Assembly (NCBI RefSeq): GCF_028583425.1
Contig: NC_072794.1
Coordinates: 30,315,232 to 30,379,231 of the forward strand
Length of the DNA stretch: 64,000 nt
Source of the DNA: Eublepharis macularius
Taxonomy: Eukaryota; Chordata; Lepidosauria; Squamata; Eublepharidae
Direction: 5' to 3'
Below the pieces are notes generated by a model. The model saw only the letters and a program-made list of their open reading frames with translations, was not told the origin of the DNA and searched no databases. This document shows positions 35,968-48,295 of the stretch, piece by piece. Each line of letters starts with the position of its first letter. Position 1 is the stretch's first letter. The translations under genes were made by a program, and so were the position numbers.

Positions 35968-36620
35968 TTTATGTTCACAGAATCACAGAGTTGGAAGGGG
36001 CCATACAGACCATCTAGTCCAACCCCCTGCCCAATGCAGGATGGGCCTAAAGCATCCCAGACAAATATTCATCCAGCCTCTTCTTGAAAACCACCTCCCT
36101 AGGCAGCTGATTCCACCTTTGAGCTACTCTAACCGTGAAAAAGTTTTTCCTAATATCCAGCCAGTACCTTTCTGCATGTAATTTAAGCCCGTTGCTTTGA
36201 GTCCTATCCTCTGCTGCCAGCTGGAACAGCTTCTTGCCCTCCTCCAAATGACAGCCTTTCAAATATTTAAAGAGTGCAATCATGTCCCCCCTCAATCTCC
36301 TCTTCTCCAAACTAAACATTCCCAAGGCCCTCAGTCTTTCCTCGTAGAGCTGAGTCTCCACACCCCTGATCATTTTCGTCGCTTTCTTCTGCACCCTCTC
36401 AGTTTTGTCCACATTCTTTTTGAAGTGAGGCCTCCAGAACTGCACACAGTACTCCAGGTACGGCCTGACCAAGGCAGCATAGGGACTATGACCGCCTGCG
36501 ATTTTGATGCAATGCCCCTTTACAATCCAAGACTGAGTTTGCCTTTTTTGCCACCGCACCACACTGACTGCTCATATTTAGTTTACAGTCCACTCTTACT
36601 TCAAGATCTCTTTTGCATAC
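35968..36620 (-). mobile_element. CR1 LINE 3' end, degraded (minus strand)
   Basis: On the minus strand the C-terminal part of CR1 reverse transcriptase is clear: ALVRPYLEYCVQFWRPHFKK, YEERLRALGMFSLEKRRLRG, NGLKLHAERYWLDIRKNFF, WNQLPREVV. An upstream piece (VDCKLNMSSQCGAVAKKAN) is in another frame, so a small lesion separates them. The 3' end 'ggccccttccaactctgtga' followed by 'ttctgtg' is the CR1 tail. It is 5'-truncated and inactive. Confidence 0.85.
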
Positions 36621-37679
36621 ACTACAATATCTGTTCTGCAATGTTTCACTATGGGACAATAACCAAGTATTAAAAAATTCATCAAACCCTCCAGCGGCTA
36701 CCAAATAAACTGCAGCCACGAATGCTAGTCATTAAACAAACAGCCACTGATTATTTACGACATGATTTTTCAGCCCATTTCCAAAGCAATGAACAAGAAT
36801 GGAAGAAGTAGCATGCAAAAGAGAGCCCAAGTGATGAAGTACCAGAGCAACAAGGCATTTGGAAAAGCATTACAAGGTGAACGAGTTAAGCAGCTGTACA
36901 AGGAAAAAATAAGAATTACTAGTTGATACTAATCCAACAGCAAATCACAAGTAAAAAAAGAATAGAAGGTTGAGGAGGTAATCCTGTAATGATTAACATT
37001 TTGCATTCTCTGTTTTCTGTTATAGCTGGTATGACAAATCAGGTAAAGCTAAACCTAGGCAGACTTGAAATATTTACTTGAAAGGCTAGGTTTCAAACTG
37101 TCCAGAACCAATTAAATATGAAAATTATGTTTTAAACGATTCAGAATTGGTTTAAATTGAAGATCAGGTGATAAACCAGGACTGAGGAGGGTATTTCTAC
37201 AGCAACTAAGGTCCTCTCAGTTCTGCCATAGTAGTTGAGACAAATCAGGTTCAGCTAAACTTAGACTAAACTAGGTTTGAATATAAAAACTACAAATTAG
37301 GCTTCAACCAACTCAGGATTTCATTTCCAAGTTTCACTGCAGAGTAGATCTATGGTCTTTAATTCCACCCCCCTTTAATCCCCACACATTCTTGCATCAT
37401 CTCAATAGCTGACTCACGCATACTGTTTTATTAGCTGGCCTCCAATTACTGTGAGTGGCTACAACAAGTTCCACCACAGCTATTTAAGGCTTGTAGTAAG
37501 CAAGCCCCAGCTCCGTGAGCAAGAGAGCCCCAGAGATGAAAAAGGGTAAAGAGGGAAGTTGGTTGAGCAACAGTGCAACTTTACCAACAGAGTGAGGAAG
37601 CTAGCTCACTAGACTCCCTCTTCTTAGATACCTGCATTGCTCCAAATAAAACACTTTAGCTTAAATTAAAATGCATTAA

Positions 37680-38720
37680 AAAGAGAAAACCAGTCATGAA
37701 GCTAGACAGTCAGAAGGGGAATGGCTGGCTATGCAATGTATGCCAGGGACAGGTGTGTGTTTAAGTGCAGTAAACTCCTGGACCTCAAAGAACAAGTTAA
37801 TATCCATGAAGCTAAGGCTGTTGACCCAGAGAAGCAGATGAAACCCATTCCTCAGATGGAGAACTGATATCCTTCCATACCAAGGATATCCTGGGTGCAG
37901 GACTCTTGGTAGTGAGAGTTTCGTGACTGTAGCGAGACGGGTCTGTAATGAATGTTGTAACCTGATGGTGACTTGTCTGCTTGCAGCGTAGGATGCAGGT
38001 GCTATTCTAGATAATTCAGTCGGTAGCACTGGGGAGGAGAATGTGGTCAAGGTGCATGTTGAGACCAATGATGTTGGGAAGTCAAGTCATACAGTTCTGG
38101 AGGAAGAATGTAGGGTTGCTAGGCAGAAGGTTAATGTCCAGGATAGCCATACTAGCAGAAATCCTGCTGGAAGGTTTAAATTTGTTAGGCAGTGGGGAAT
38201 GTTTGGAAGGAGCCGGTCCCGTATATAAAAAAGACAATCTTCCCTTGAACTGAAGCCGAACCAGTCTGCTGGCACTTAATAAACTAAAGGTTATAGAGCA
38301 GGTTTTAAATTAATCCCTACAGCTGGAGAGAGTCGGGTTTGAGAAGAAGACTCTCCTAAGTGACTATGGACTAACTGGTCTGAGTGATCTAGATGGAAAT
38401 GGGTTAGAGCTTTTCAGTGACAGAATGCCAAGGAAATGTCTGTTTCAGAAGACCAAAAGGCTGTAGAGCAAATGAGTATATCAAGGTTTAGAGAAGGAAA
38501 CAAAATATGAGTGTTATAAGCAAATGTAGATTTCAGAAATCTGATGGGATGGGTAAAAATCAGCATAGGAAGGATATTACAGGTGGTGTGGCTCTGTGTC
38601 AAAGAAATCCTAAAATCCAATAAACCCTTAAAAGAAACAGAATCTGTCACAGTATCACTATAAGGTGGAAATACCAAGACAAACCATCACTTGCCTTACT
38701 GAAACTCTTAGGGTGCTCTT
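37680..38720 (+). mobile_element. Degraded LINE fragment, 5' part (tentative)
   Basis: Broken frames show VVKVHVETNDVG, like the GTND block of esterase-type domains in some CR1-superfamily ORF1 proteins. A downstream piece at 39440-39800 contains TKNSDHSIIELS, where SDH is the endonuclease signature. An L2 3' end lies between them, so an older LINE seems to have been split by a younger one. Neither piece is intact. Confidence 0.4.
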
Positions 38721-38837
38721 GAAATGGAAAAAGAAATAAGGCAGGCAATCAGAAGAGAACGTTGTGTAGGAACAAGCAGCTTCAACTACATTGTCATCAA
38801 CTGTGTTAACATGTGTTCAAATGTATACCTAAGGGAC

Positions 38838-39446
38838 TGCCTCTCCCCATATGTGCCCTGGAGAACGTTCCGATCAGCTGGAAAACATCTGCTGGTGGTC
38901 CCTGGCCCCAGGGAGGCTCGGTTGGCCTCAACCAGGGCCAGGGCCTTTTCGGTCCTGGCCCCAACCTGGTGGAACTCTCTGTCTGAGGACACCCGGCCCC
39001 GTCAGGATCTTCTATAATTTCAACAGGCCTGTAAGATGGAGATGTTCCACCAAGCGTATGGTTGAGGCCAGCATGAGATCCTCACTGAGCCTCCCACCAG
39101 CCTCCCACTGAGTGTGGGGTTATACAGTGTCCGCTGGCCGGCTGCCCAACATATGGGTACAGCACGGGGCTATGTAGTGCCTATTCATTTGCTGACCCAC
39201 GTATGGGTTGCAGTACATTATCTGTCCGCTTTCCTCCCCGTGTATGTTGATGGGCAGGAATCTGGAATTGACCCCATCTTGGGACAGTTATTATCGGTTG
39301 TTGATTTTATGATGAACTGTTGTTTTATGAATTGTTTTAATATTTGTATTATATTTTTATAACCGCTGTACCTCGCCCTGAGCCTGCTTGTGGGAAGGGC
39401 GAGTTAGAAATGTAATTAATAATAATAATAATAAGAAGAAGAAGAA
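38838..39446 (+). mobile_element. L2-clade LINE 3' end, with (AAT)n tail
   Basis: The C-terminal L2 coding remnant YLRDCLSPYVPWR, then VPGPREARLASTRARAFSVL, then WWNSLSEDTRP is clear. Its 3' UTR ends 'cgccctgagcctgcttgtgg' 'gaagggcgag', a short 3' hairpin, and then (AAT)n at 39416-39434 and (AAG)n. It is 5'-truncated, as is usual for target-primed insertion. Confidence 0.8.
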
Positions 39447-39904
39447 TGGAAAAGAGAAAAAATGTTTAGAACATGTAAATTATTGTGGCCCAGAGAAGTT
39501 GGTCATAGAACTGAGGCTAGGTGACATCGGACTTGGTCTCAGGAGGACCAATCACAGATACAAGTGTTTACCAACTAAGAACAGTGATCACAGCATTATT
39601 GAACTCAGTGTTTAAGTGGATGGGAGATTTTCGAAGAAGTACAACATATCCACATTTGATTTTAGAAGAGGAAACTTCTCAGCAATGAGGGATCTACTTA
39701 CAGAGATGCTGAAAAGAAGGTTAATTACCTTCAAAATGGTTGAAAGTTATCTCCTCAATAAAGAAAATATAAGAAAGATACCACCAAACTAAGCTGATAG
39801 CAGCAGTGTGTATCCAACCATAGTTGGAACAACTATTTGAGAAAGAGGAGGCAGTGATTTCTGCTGAGTTCCTTCCTCCACTACAGGAGTAAGCAAGAGC
39901 TCAA

Positions 39905-40605
39905 ACATCACTCCCATCCTACAGTCACTCCACTGGCTACCTATCAGTTATTGTGCTCAGTTCAAGGTCTTGGTTATTACATACAAAGCTCTTCATGGCC
40001 TTGGTCCAGCATACCTACAGGACCGCCTCCCTCCATATGTTCCTCCACTGCAGCTTCGCTCATCTGATCAGTGTCTCCTACAGGTGCCAGACTGCACATG
40101 GGCAAAATCAACAGCAGCCTGTACACGGGATTTCTCTGTGGAATGGCCTGCCTGAGGAGGTCAGGAGAGCCCCCACTCTCCTGGCTTTCTGCAAATGATG
40201 CAAAACAGAATTATTCAAAAAGGCTTTTTACCCAGATAGGAGGGCTGTATTGTAGGGATCAAATCTCAAATACTTCACTAATGAGTTAGGGACTATAGAC
40301 TTCACCATATTGCCTTACATACTATCTGCTGCTTTAAATGTGTACACCTATGCACTACAGTGCTTCATGTTGTCAAATGTTAGTCCTAGAATTCATTATG
40401 TTCTGTTTCAGCATTTCTTCTACTCTGTATTGGATCCTTGCTAACGGTACGTTTTTGTAAACTTCTTTATATTTACCCTATGGCATAGTTCATGGAAATG
40501 TCCTTGACGCTGTATGGAAATGTACTTGATACTGACTGTACGAAGCTCACACTGTATAATCCACCTTGAGTCTCAGTGAGAAAAGCGGACTATAAATGAC
40601 ATAAA
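39905..40605 (+). mobile_element. L2-like LINE 3' end
   Basis: The translated remnant includes LHGLGPAYLQDRLPPYVPPL, then QLRSSDQCLLQVPD and WNGLPEEVRRAPTLLAF, the C terminus of an L2-like reverse transcriptase ORF. Its 3' UTR ends 'ccaccttgagtctcagtgag' 'aaaagcggactataaa'. It differs in sequence from the neighbouring copy at 38838. Confidence 0.75.
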
Positions 40606-40951
40606 CAGATCTCAGCTTTTCTCCCTATGCTATTCCTGAAGGTCCAGGACGGGAGAAGTGGGAAAGTCCTGCTCTACTCCGGGAAGTCTGTGGGTGGCTG
40701 GATACACCTCAGTATGATCAATAAGCATAGCCAAGGAAACCATAAAAGGGAAAGTAGCTTCCTTTTTTAAAAAAAACACAAATCTTGCCCAAACAAGGTA
40801 AAGGAGGGCTCATTACCTCCTTTGGCTGGTTCATGGATTTCCAATGCATTTAAGGAAATGTTTATTGTTTTGATATTTTTTGCACTGTGCTCCTTATATT
40901 CCTTTTCTTCTTGCCTTTTCATCAAACTTTTGTTTTACCAGAGCCTGCCTT

Positions 40952-40993
40952 CCATGGGGTAGAGAGAGAGAGCTTTTTCTCTCTCTCCCATGG
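40952..40993. repeat. AG/CT hairpin
   Basis: CCATGGG plus an (AG)n run faces a (CT)n run plus CCCATGG, giving a strong local hairpin. It lies in ZBTB37 intron 1 sequence. Confidence 0.7.
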
Positions 40994-41129
40994 TGCTAGA
41001 ACTTACATGTAAACAATGAAGTTAATGGGCAGTACATTCAGAACAAAAGGAAGAACTTCACTCAAGGTAATGAACTTGACGAATTCACATCCACGGGATA
41101 GTTGACTTCTCTCCTTGCTTTCCACAAAC

Positions 41130-41465
41130 TATTATTCACAAGGGCTTTTTTACTCAGGTAACTGGGCTGTGCTGTAAGAAATTGCTGAGAGGCCTTGGTA
41201 AAGGAACAGTGAGTGTAGACTATTCTACTGAGTACTGTCTGTAGATATGAGTATTGATGTAGATATGTTCCTACTGGGTAGTCTTCTGTGTCGTTAAAGG
41301 TGTCATCTTAATTACATAGGCTTTGTTTCAGCAATGTCTCATTTCTGTGTTTGGATTTAGGCTCATTTTCAAATTTCTGCAACCCATACCCTATTCACTG
41401 AACATTCTAGCTCGCATTGCGTAATCTGCCTTGAGTCTCAATGAGCAGACAAATAAATAAATTTG
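41130..41465 (+). mobile_element. LINE 3' UTR copy
   Basis: It is a third copy of the 'taatctgccttgagtctcaa' 3' end with an 'aaataaataaat' tail. It shares 'tcctactgggtag' and 'tgtttcagcaatgtctcatt' with the family 3' UTR seen at 32820-33062. Confidence 0.55.
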
Positions 41466-43274
41466 GATTAAATTAAAGTCAATGCAAGATAGGTCCATCA
41501 GGGCTACTAGACACCATGATGTCCTGTTGTAGGTCTTTCAGCAGCATCTGATTGCACATTGTACAAAACAGAACGCTGGACTAGATGGATCACTGCCCAG
41601 ATCCACCACAACTGCTCTTGTGCTTAACAGCACCTTCAATAAGACTAAAAGAAACTCTTCAGACCAATTTACAAAATTCTCAGTAAGGCGAGCCCAGACT
41701 GAAATAAGTTGCTTCTGCTACTCTTTCTGCTGTCAAATATAATTCTGAATAAGGTGAGAAGCCTACAGGTAATTCCAGGACTGGAAATCCAAAAATGATT
41801 TTACTGAAGCCCAACCTGTGTAGAACTGGTAGACACCCGGCACCCATCTACCAGAACCATGATACTCAAGGCAGGAAGTTTTGATTACGAAATGCATGGT
41901 AAGAGCTGAATAGCAATAAGCAAAACATGTCCAACATTATTGGTTCTGGGTAGGAGGAGGACCAAAGTTCCTCATTTGTACTTATTGTTGCCCTAAAGCC
42001 ACTCCCATCTCCTTCTTTCTGCTCCACAGTCTACATATATCAGCATCCACAAATAACCGGAATCCACTGAACAAATATCTATATAGACATACAAAAACAC
42101 ATACTCATGCTTGCGGAACAAAAAAAGTTACAAAAAATGTGTAGATGTATTCTTAGTCTGCCACAAGAATTATCTTCATGTATTTCTTAATGTCACATAG
42201 TAAAGGGACTGATCATATCACACGTCTTGGTACAACTGTATTTGTATATAGTTGCTTGATGGGATATGCCTGCTGTCTTTTAAGCTAATTCTTAAAATGT
42301 TTCCTAAAATGATATCCCAGAAAATAGTTTTGAGGTCTGTTTCAGAGCGATGCAATGATTTCTGTATCTGGGAACAGCTTCTGCTGACAGAGCATTGTGG
42401 CTGTTACAACAAGCACCAGGGAAGGACAGGCTGTAATAACTGGAGAAGAACCGCACACTTCATCTGGCACTTATGACAGAGTATATTGTGTCCATTTCTA
42501 CTAATGTCACACTATTATCATGTGGCTCCTCCCTTTTTTCAATCCATCTTACACTCTGACCTGTGACACTTTTATTGCCTTCTTCTCTTCCTATGGCATG
42601 CAGAATCAAGTCAGGGCTCCTGTATCATCAGTTCTTGTACAGAAGGGAGAAGTTGCTAGGATCCGTTTATCATGAAGACTTATGAAAAATCAACATGTGC
42701 TGAAATTATGTACCACTATTAAAGTCAATAATCTAGATTTATTAAATAATAATAGTTATAATTATTAAAGTCAAAAAAGCTCCTCATTTGCCTCTGGTTA
42801 CACATCCTCTTCCTTTTTCTTTTTCTTAGAAAAAACTAAAAAAAAACCTGCAGTAGTGCCATCAGCCTGGCCTACTTTCGACTGCAGCATGTCCCACTTA
42901 TAGGTCTCAACTCACCAGCTGATGACCAATCATCTGGGCGATGCATAACTTCAGCATTGTATTCTTCCATGACAAAGGAAGCACCCATTTGCTATAGGGT
43001 TTTTAATACTAAAATTTGCCACATCATGTTTCTTACAGACAAAAATCATCTGACACACCTCGTATAAAAGAGAAAAATTATACAAAAGACAAATTATTAT
43101 TCCAAAATAGCTTGAGGTTTCTTCCGCATAGAGTTCTTGTTTCAGTACAGACTGAAGCAGGTGTTTGTTTGTTTGAACATCCACATGCTGTTGTCCCCAA
43201 ATAGTCCACTTTCTACATTTTCCTCTACTTTAATACAATCTTTCCCAAACCTGGTTGCTCATGGTGCTTTTGGA

Positions 43275-43334
43275 GAGAACTAATGCCAAGTGGAAGCAGC
43301 CACCAATGAGAACTAATGCCAAGTGGAAGCAGCC
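43275..43334. repeat. Perfect 27-bp direct duplication
   Basis: GAGAACTAATGCCAAGTGG followed by AAGCAGCC occurs at 43275-43301 and again, identical, at 43308-43334, separated by 6 bases. The unit period is 33 bp. Confidence 0.9.
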
Positions 43335-44404
43335 TGAACTTGAAATGGGAGTCAACTGATTATGTATTGGGCAAGTAATACTACCCTCTGTACTGTACGG
43401 CCCACATGGAGGCACAGCCTAGCCCAATGATACTACCTCAGTGGCTCGAAAGCCCATGTGGCTCTTCAACATGCTGTTTGTATCTCTTCTAAGCACTGTT
43501 CCCCAATGTGGCACCCGACCCATATTTTAGGGAAGTGGGCATGGCTCTTGCTTGACTAGCCTTCTGGTTGGCAGGTGGTTCTCACCTTGAAATAGCCACT
43601 GCCAGAGAAGTGACCTCATGCCAGAGATGAAACCCAGAGGTGCACAATCATCCCCAAAGTAAAAATAAATATGGCTTTTTTGGTTGATGGCGATTGTGAA
43701 TGTGGTTCTTTGCAAACCATGGAGTGAGTACCACTGGCCTAGCAATTACAAGTATGACTTGGGAAAGGAGAAATGCACAAAAGGGTAACAACTGCAACAG
43801 GAATTAGATATCAAATATTACCACTGGAATAGAGAGACACGGTTGTGTCAACATATTTTAGCAGTATGGATAAAGCAGTAGAAACAAGGGCAGAGCCACC
43901 TCCAAAGTAACTGACACCATCTTCCTTTTTGGCATTCGTAATTCTCCATGAAGACTGAAATACCTAATCTTCAATTACATTTACTGAAAGTGGGGAAGAC
44001 ACTATCTAACTTGTCAGAGAGAGTACGTAAAATTGCAAGTAAACAGGTAAACTCAAGAGTATGAAGTCTTGAGCAAATACTCCTAAAAACTGCAAAAGTA
44101 TCAGACTTTGAAAAACTGAGATGACTTTTCCTTGATGCTCCATATGCAGCACTGAGGAAACTAAAAAGATTCACTACAATTTAAATTAACTACTACATAT
44201 AATAGTAATTAGGCAGTTATGTTTGAACTGGAAACTTTCTGCTGGAACTCTTAAGAGTTGCTCCAAGAACAGCAATCACAGAAGACGTAAAATACTTTTT
44301 TATCTTATGCCAGAGGATGTAGAACAATTATAGCAATTGTAACACACATCAGCCTCCAAAATCATCTAGGAAAATGCAAATAATAAATCCTCCTTTATCC
44401 CATC

Positions 44405-44480
44405 CCACTTTTTTTTTAAAAAAGTATATTTATTTAGGGAATTTATGGGCTGCCTCTCCAGATACCTGCTGGATCTACTC
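44405..44480 (-). mobile_element. LINE/SINE 3' tail fragment
   Basis: 'tatttatttagggaatttat' and 'gctgcctctccagatacctg' resemble the minus-strand 3' end of the L2-type elements. A longer relative is at 60200-60480. Confidence 0.45.
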
Positions 44481-45252
44481 TTGTCTATAACCTAATGTTG
44501 CTCACATGCCACATTCCAGCTCAGTTCCAGTTGAAAGCCTCATTCCAGCTCAAATACAACACAAACACTGCAGATCCAACAGGATTAAGAGTCCAGCCGT
44601 TTATAGGCATACTTGGAAACAAGCTTCCTTGAACTCAGCGGGGTTTACTTCAAAGTAAAGCGGTCTGCATAGTAGTATTGAAAGCCCCTCCCAACACTCT
44701 GTCTCTCCTGTTCCACCCTTCCTCCAGTGTCTCCTCAACAAGTGCCACACATACACACACACCCTGTCTACCCCTTCCCTAATACCTAACATTCCAAACC
44801 CCTCAACGCGCTGACTAAACACTTGGCATGTTAAAAAAAAATGTGTGAAACCGTGGAAAACTTGAAATCATAAGGAAACAAGGGTGGGCACAAAGACATT
44901 CTTTACAAGGGGCAAGTTGCACAAATTCTTCACGGAGCAGGGAGAAAAAAAAATACTGACAGCCTCCTCCTGGCTGTGTCAGCAGGACAAAATTGTTGAA
45001 GAAGGTTAAGAACTGGGAGCCAACACTTTCCACAGGAATAAACCACAGGTTTTAGGGAGCGGTGCCTCCTGCCCCAGAAGAAAGTGGAGCTAGATACGGA
45101 GGGACTGAGGGAGTCCCCCCAACACCTGGGGGATACTTTGGACCTCATCTGGGAAGAGTCTGACGCGCGAAGCGAAGGGGTCAGGGCAACGCTAACCGCT
45201 TTCTAAGCCGTCCTGCCTTTCCCGAGGGGACCGAAACACACCGACTACATAC

Positions 45253-45500
45253 CTCCTGGGGGGGTGGGACGAGCCCGAACACCCTTCCGGAAGCGAAACC
45301 CCCAGACCGAGCCCCGCCCCGGAAGAACATCCCCCAATTCCCCCCATCACTGATTGACTAGTTTCCCCTACTCCGCCGTAGCGAAGCGGTCTTCGCGTCA
45401 GGTGGCCACACCCATAAGAATGAGCCCGCCATCGGGAGGCTAGGGCAGAACGAAGCACGGCCACTGCGGCTGCGTGAAAGAGAAAGCCTCTGTAAGAGAG
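45253..45500 (-). other. ZBTB37: Candidate ZBTB37 non-coding first exon
   Basis: On the minus strand a strong donor GGAG|GTATGT ends a putative exon at 45253, within the CpG-rich block. The start site is not defined; 45400-45560 is likely. It would carry only 5' UTR and splice to the acceptor at 34733. The support is the donor, the GC-rich context and the human arrangement. Confidence 0.5.
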
Positions 45501-45592
45501 GATTTTTTTTACTCTAAGGGCGGGGAAAGGGGAGGGGACATGCAAATCAGGACCCTCGTTGTCACGTGATCCAGAGCACCGCGCATACGTCT

Positions 45593-45628
45593 ATATAAGA
45601 GTGGCCCCGCCCCTTTCCTCGTTCTTTC
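45593..45628 (+). promoter_or_regulatory. GAS5: GAS5 TATA box and 5'TOP start
   Basis: TATATAA at 45593-45599 is followed by a pyrimidine run (CCCTTTCCTC, 45611-45620, then GTTCTTTC) in which transcription should begin. A terminal oligopyrimidine start is the known trait of GAS5 and other growth-linked snoRNA host genes. It makes the spliced RNA sensitive to translation state. The exact start base cannot be read from sequence. Confidence 0.7.
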
Positions 45629-46803
45629 ATGGCTGGCATCGTGGTGGGTATGTAGGTTTATTTAGGGGTAGCGAGCATGCTTTGGGGTAAGGTTCCCTCC
45701 CCCCCAATATTGTTTTAGATGTTCCTTAAGTGGACTGGTGGGTCTTTAGGATGTGTTGTCTGGGGCGGATGGCATCGCGGCTGGGAGGATGGAAGCGGAT
45801 TTTATTCCCCTCTCTCGGGTTTCCTTTCTAGGTTATAGGCCTTTATTGTGGGCGGGAGTGGGGAAATGGAATACCTTTGATACCTTAGTAAAAAGGAGGA
45901 TACGAAGCTGCATCGGTTTGTTAGGAAGAATTGCTTACTAGGGTAGTGTAAGAATGATTTTCTTCCGAATAATCTAAAATCACACGCTTTAAAAATCAGT
46001 GGAATCCCTCGGCAGTTGAACGTTAGCCCAGTTGGAAGAGGGAGGAAGAGGACAAATCCCAGCCTTGAAGCGGAATCGAGGCGGTTAGATCTGGCCTAGT
46101 ATAGAAGGGACTGCGGCCTGCCATTAAAGGCACTCATCGGCATAGAAGCCACGGTTACATATTCTTTAAACTTGCAAGAATTCCAAGTGGCTTGGTTCTG
46201 TCAGTATTTTTAAAAAATGAAAAGTGTCGGTTACTTCTAGCTGCAGAAACTGCAGGATAATCTATCAAGGGAGAAATAGTATTACTGTTTGTTAGCAGCT
46301 AAAAACCTCACGTTTTTTTATTTGCTTTCTGCGAATTGGAATGCTTGTTCATTACTTTGTGATGTCTTAGTCCTACTCGTAAGATAATTATACTGTTGCT
46401 ACCAGTGTGGGGCAGTTGTCTAGGAATGCCTTCATTTTATCCTGGGTTCATTGAACTCCTTAAAGTGGCCAAGTAAATCAATTTCACTAGCATTGCAAAA
46501 TCTTTGTTAAAGCCGCTTCAGAATAGCACAAAATTTTTCTTCAGATGGTAGCTGGTGCTTGCTGTGTCTGCACAGAGCACAAAATCACATCTCTTTATGG
46601 AGATGTGTGTTGCTTAAGAAATTGCTACAGTCGTAGCAGGTATTTGAAACATAGGTGATGCAGGTTAGTGCAGTGATTAAACGGGGCATTAATTTCCTTA
46701 AGGAAGCTTTCACTGAATTATGGTGAGACCTGTACCAAAAACTTACTTCCAGGACATTGCTGTAAAGAAGGGCTTGTAGCTTTCTGCTTAAACTGATTTA
46801 TAT

Positions 46804-46878
46804 GCCTGTATGTGATGAAAAATGATGTTGGTAGGGACATCTGATGTGCATGATGAATGCCAACATCTCTGAGCAGGC
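46804..46878 (+). ncRNA. SNORD74: SNORD74, box C/D snoRNA
   Basis: Terminal stem GCCTG (46804-46808) pairs with CAGGC (46874-46878). Boxes are C GTGATGA (46812-46818), D' CTGA (46841-46844), C' ATGATGA (46850-46856) and D CTGA (46869-46872). The internal TGTTGGTAGGGACATCTGA and GATGAATGCCAAC match human SNORD74 as remembered. It guides 2'-O-methylation of 28S rRNA. It sits in the first GAS5 intron, 92 nt before a possible exon at 46971. Confidence 0.9.
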
Positions 46879-47074
46879 TCTAGGATGTAGAAGTTAGATA
46901 TAGAAGTGTTTTTTATCCTTTTCATTCCGAATTTAATCCCCCCTCCCCCCCCTGAACGTTTGTCTGCCAGGTAAATACTAAAAGATATTTGCATGAATTG
47001 TGTACAGCTGGGGGTCTGAATAAGGGTGTCATGAAGTGCTTTTCTCCCAAGAGCTTTAGAGTTACATAAAATTA

Positions 47075-47130
47075 TCTCATTTATAGTCCTCCTTTTCGCC
47101 GAGACTCGAGGCGGATTGCCCTAGTGTGAG
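47075..47130 (-). mobile_element. LINE 3' end fragment (minus strand)
   Basis: On the minus strand it reads 'aatccgcctcgagtctcggc' 'gaaaaggaggactataaa', the 3' hairpin of the family seen at 32860 and 39905. It lies in GAS5 intron 1. The extent to the right is uncertain. Confidence 0.5.
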
Positions 47131-48295
47131 ATTAGTACAATCCATATCAAGGGCATTTCCATACAGTATCTGGCCCTGACTACTGCTGAGCTTCTGGCTG
47201 GGCAGGGGACAGTGAGATAGGAAACCAGGAAAGATCTCCCCTGTTTTCTGTAAATGGATCGATTACTAGGTCGATGCATTTTCATACTCTGTTGTCTATC
47301 AGCTAGTATTTTAAGATAACTCAGGCGGCACTTCACCTGAAACCCACAAAGATGCTGTGGCTTATTTCAATGCAGTCAGTCGAGAATCGGGATCCTTCTT
47401 TGGGCCAAGGGGAAGACCCAGTGTTCAAATTGCCATGATGCTTTTTTAGGCATTTGTGTTGGGTGCAAGGGAAGAGGTACAAGTCTATGACCTGCCCTAT
47501 CTCTCCACTTGAGTACATTCACTAGAAGAGGTGAAAGTGTCCTCCTGTGACTCTTGAGATGTTTCTATCATCTTTGTTCCTGGTGAAGACTTGGAATATT
47601 CCAAGAATATATTCTGTAGCATGCTGATGTGGAAGAAACACCTGGCTAGTTTGGAAACCCTGTTATAAGATCAATTAGTCTGATGGTTTATGGGGAGTGG
47701 GGCCTATTTTCTTGGATAACAAGAACAACTTTTTACTCCCCCACTTTTTTCTTGATAACTTTTCCCTAAGCAACAATTTTAAAAATCTTTGTGTGTGACA
47801 TTTTGGGTGCTTTTAATTTATTTTAATCCTTATTTTAATCTTACTAAAGTCGTTGCTTATCATTGTGTCCTTGCTGCCTGGTTGCTGAATCATAAGCCAT
47901 CTTGAGTCCAAAGAGATAAGATTGGATAGAAATCTTTTAAAATACATTTTGTAGGGTAGGAGGTGCAATTCCTTACTTGCATGTCAAGGCAGTAGCTTTT
48001 TCAAAATAACAAATTGCCTATAGAACATGATAGAATGGCCCCAGTTAAGTTCATGAAGTACAAATGGAAAGCTTTTCGTATGTGCTATCCTCATCTTGGT
48101 GTCATAAAATCACTAAAGGGATACTAAATGCTCTTTAAAAAAAGGAATGCCCTCTAACTTGCCAATGTTTTCTTCACAGGCTCAGGAGATCAAGACAATG
48201 TTATTTGCAAAGGTAATTTTTTTTCTTATTGTAATTATAGTCTAAAGTGGTGTAGGTAGTCTCAAAGATGTGATGTTTTAGCTGCTGGTTTACAT

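Larger units (their letters stand above)
34733..45250 (-). other. ZBTB37 first intron, repeat-rich
   Basis: About 10.5 kb lie between the probable non-coding first exon and the BTB exon. It contains SINEs, CR1 and L2 LINE pieces and a small tandem duplication (separate entries). Additional 5' UTR exons may exist but none could be supported. 41470-43270 and 43340-44400 hold no recognised feature, apart from a CR1-like scrap near 41570-41640. Confidence 0.6.
45050..45650. promoter_or_regulatory. CpG-rich bidirectional promoter of ZBTB37 and GAS5
   Basis: This interval is strikingly G+C and CpG rich compared with its A/T-rich surroundings. It separates the divergent ZBTB37 (minus) and GAS5 (plus) genes. 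Visible elements are an octamer ATGCAAAT at 45540-45547, an E-box palindrome TCACGTGA at 45562-45569 and a TATA box TATATAA at 45593-45599 facing GAS5. The E-box suggests USF/MYC-type control, which is inference. The same head-to-head arrangement exists in human. Confidence 0.8.

Noticed and set aside
36047-36562. A 171-codon open frame with protein-like character
   Set aside because: It is real coding sequence, but of a CR1 LINE reverse transcriptase C terminus and not a host gene.
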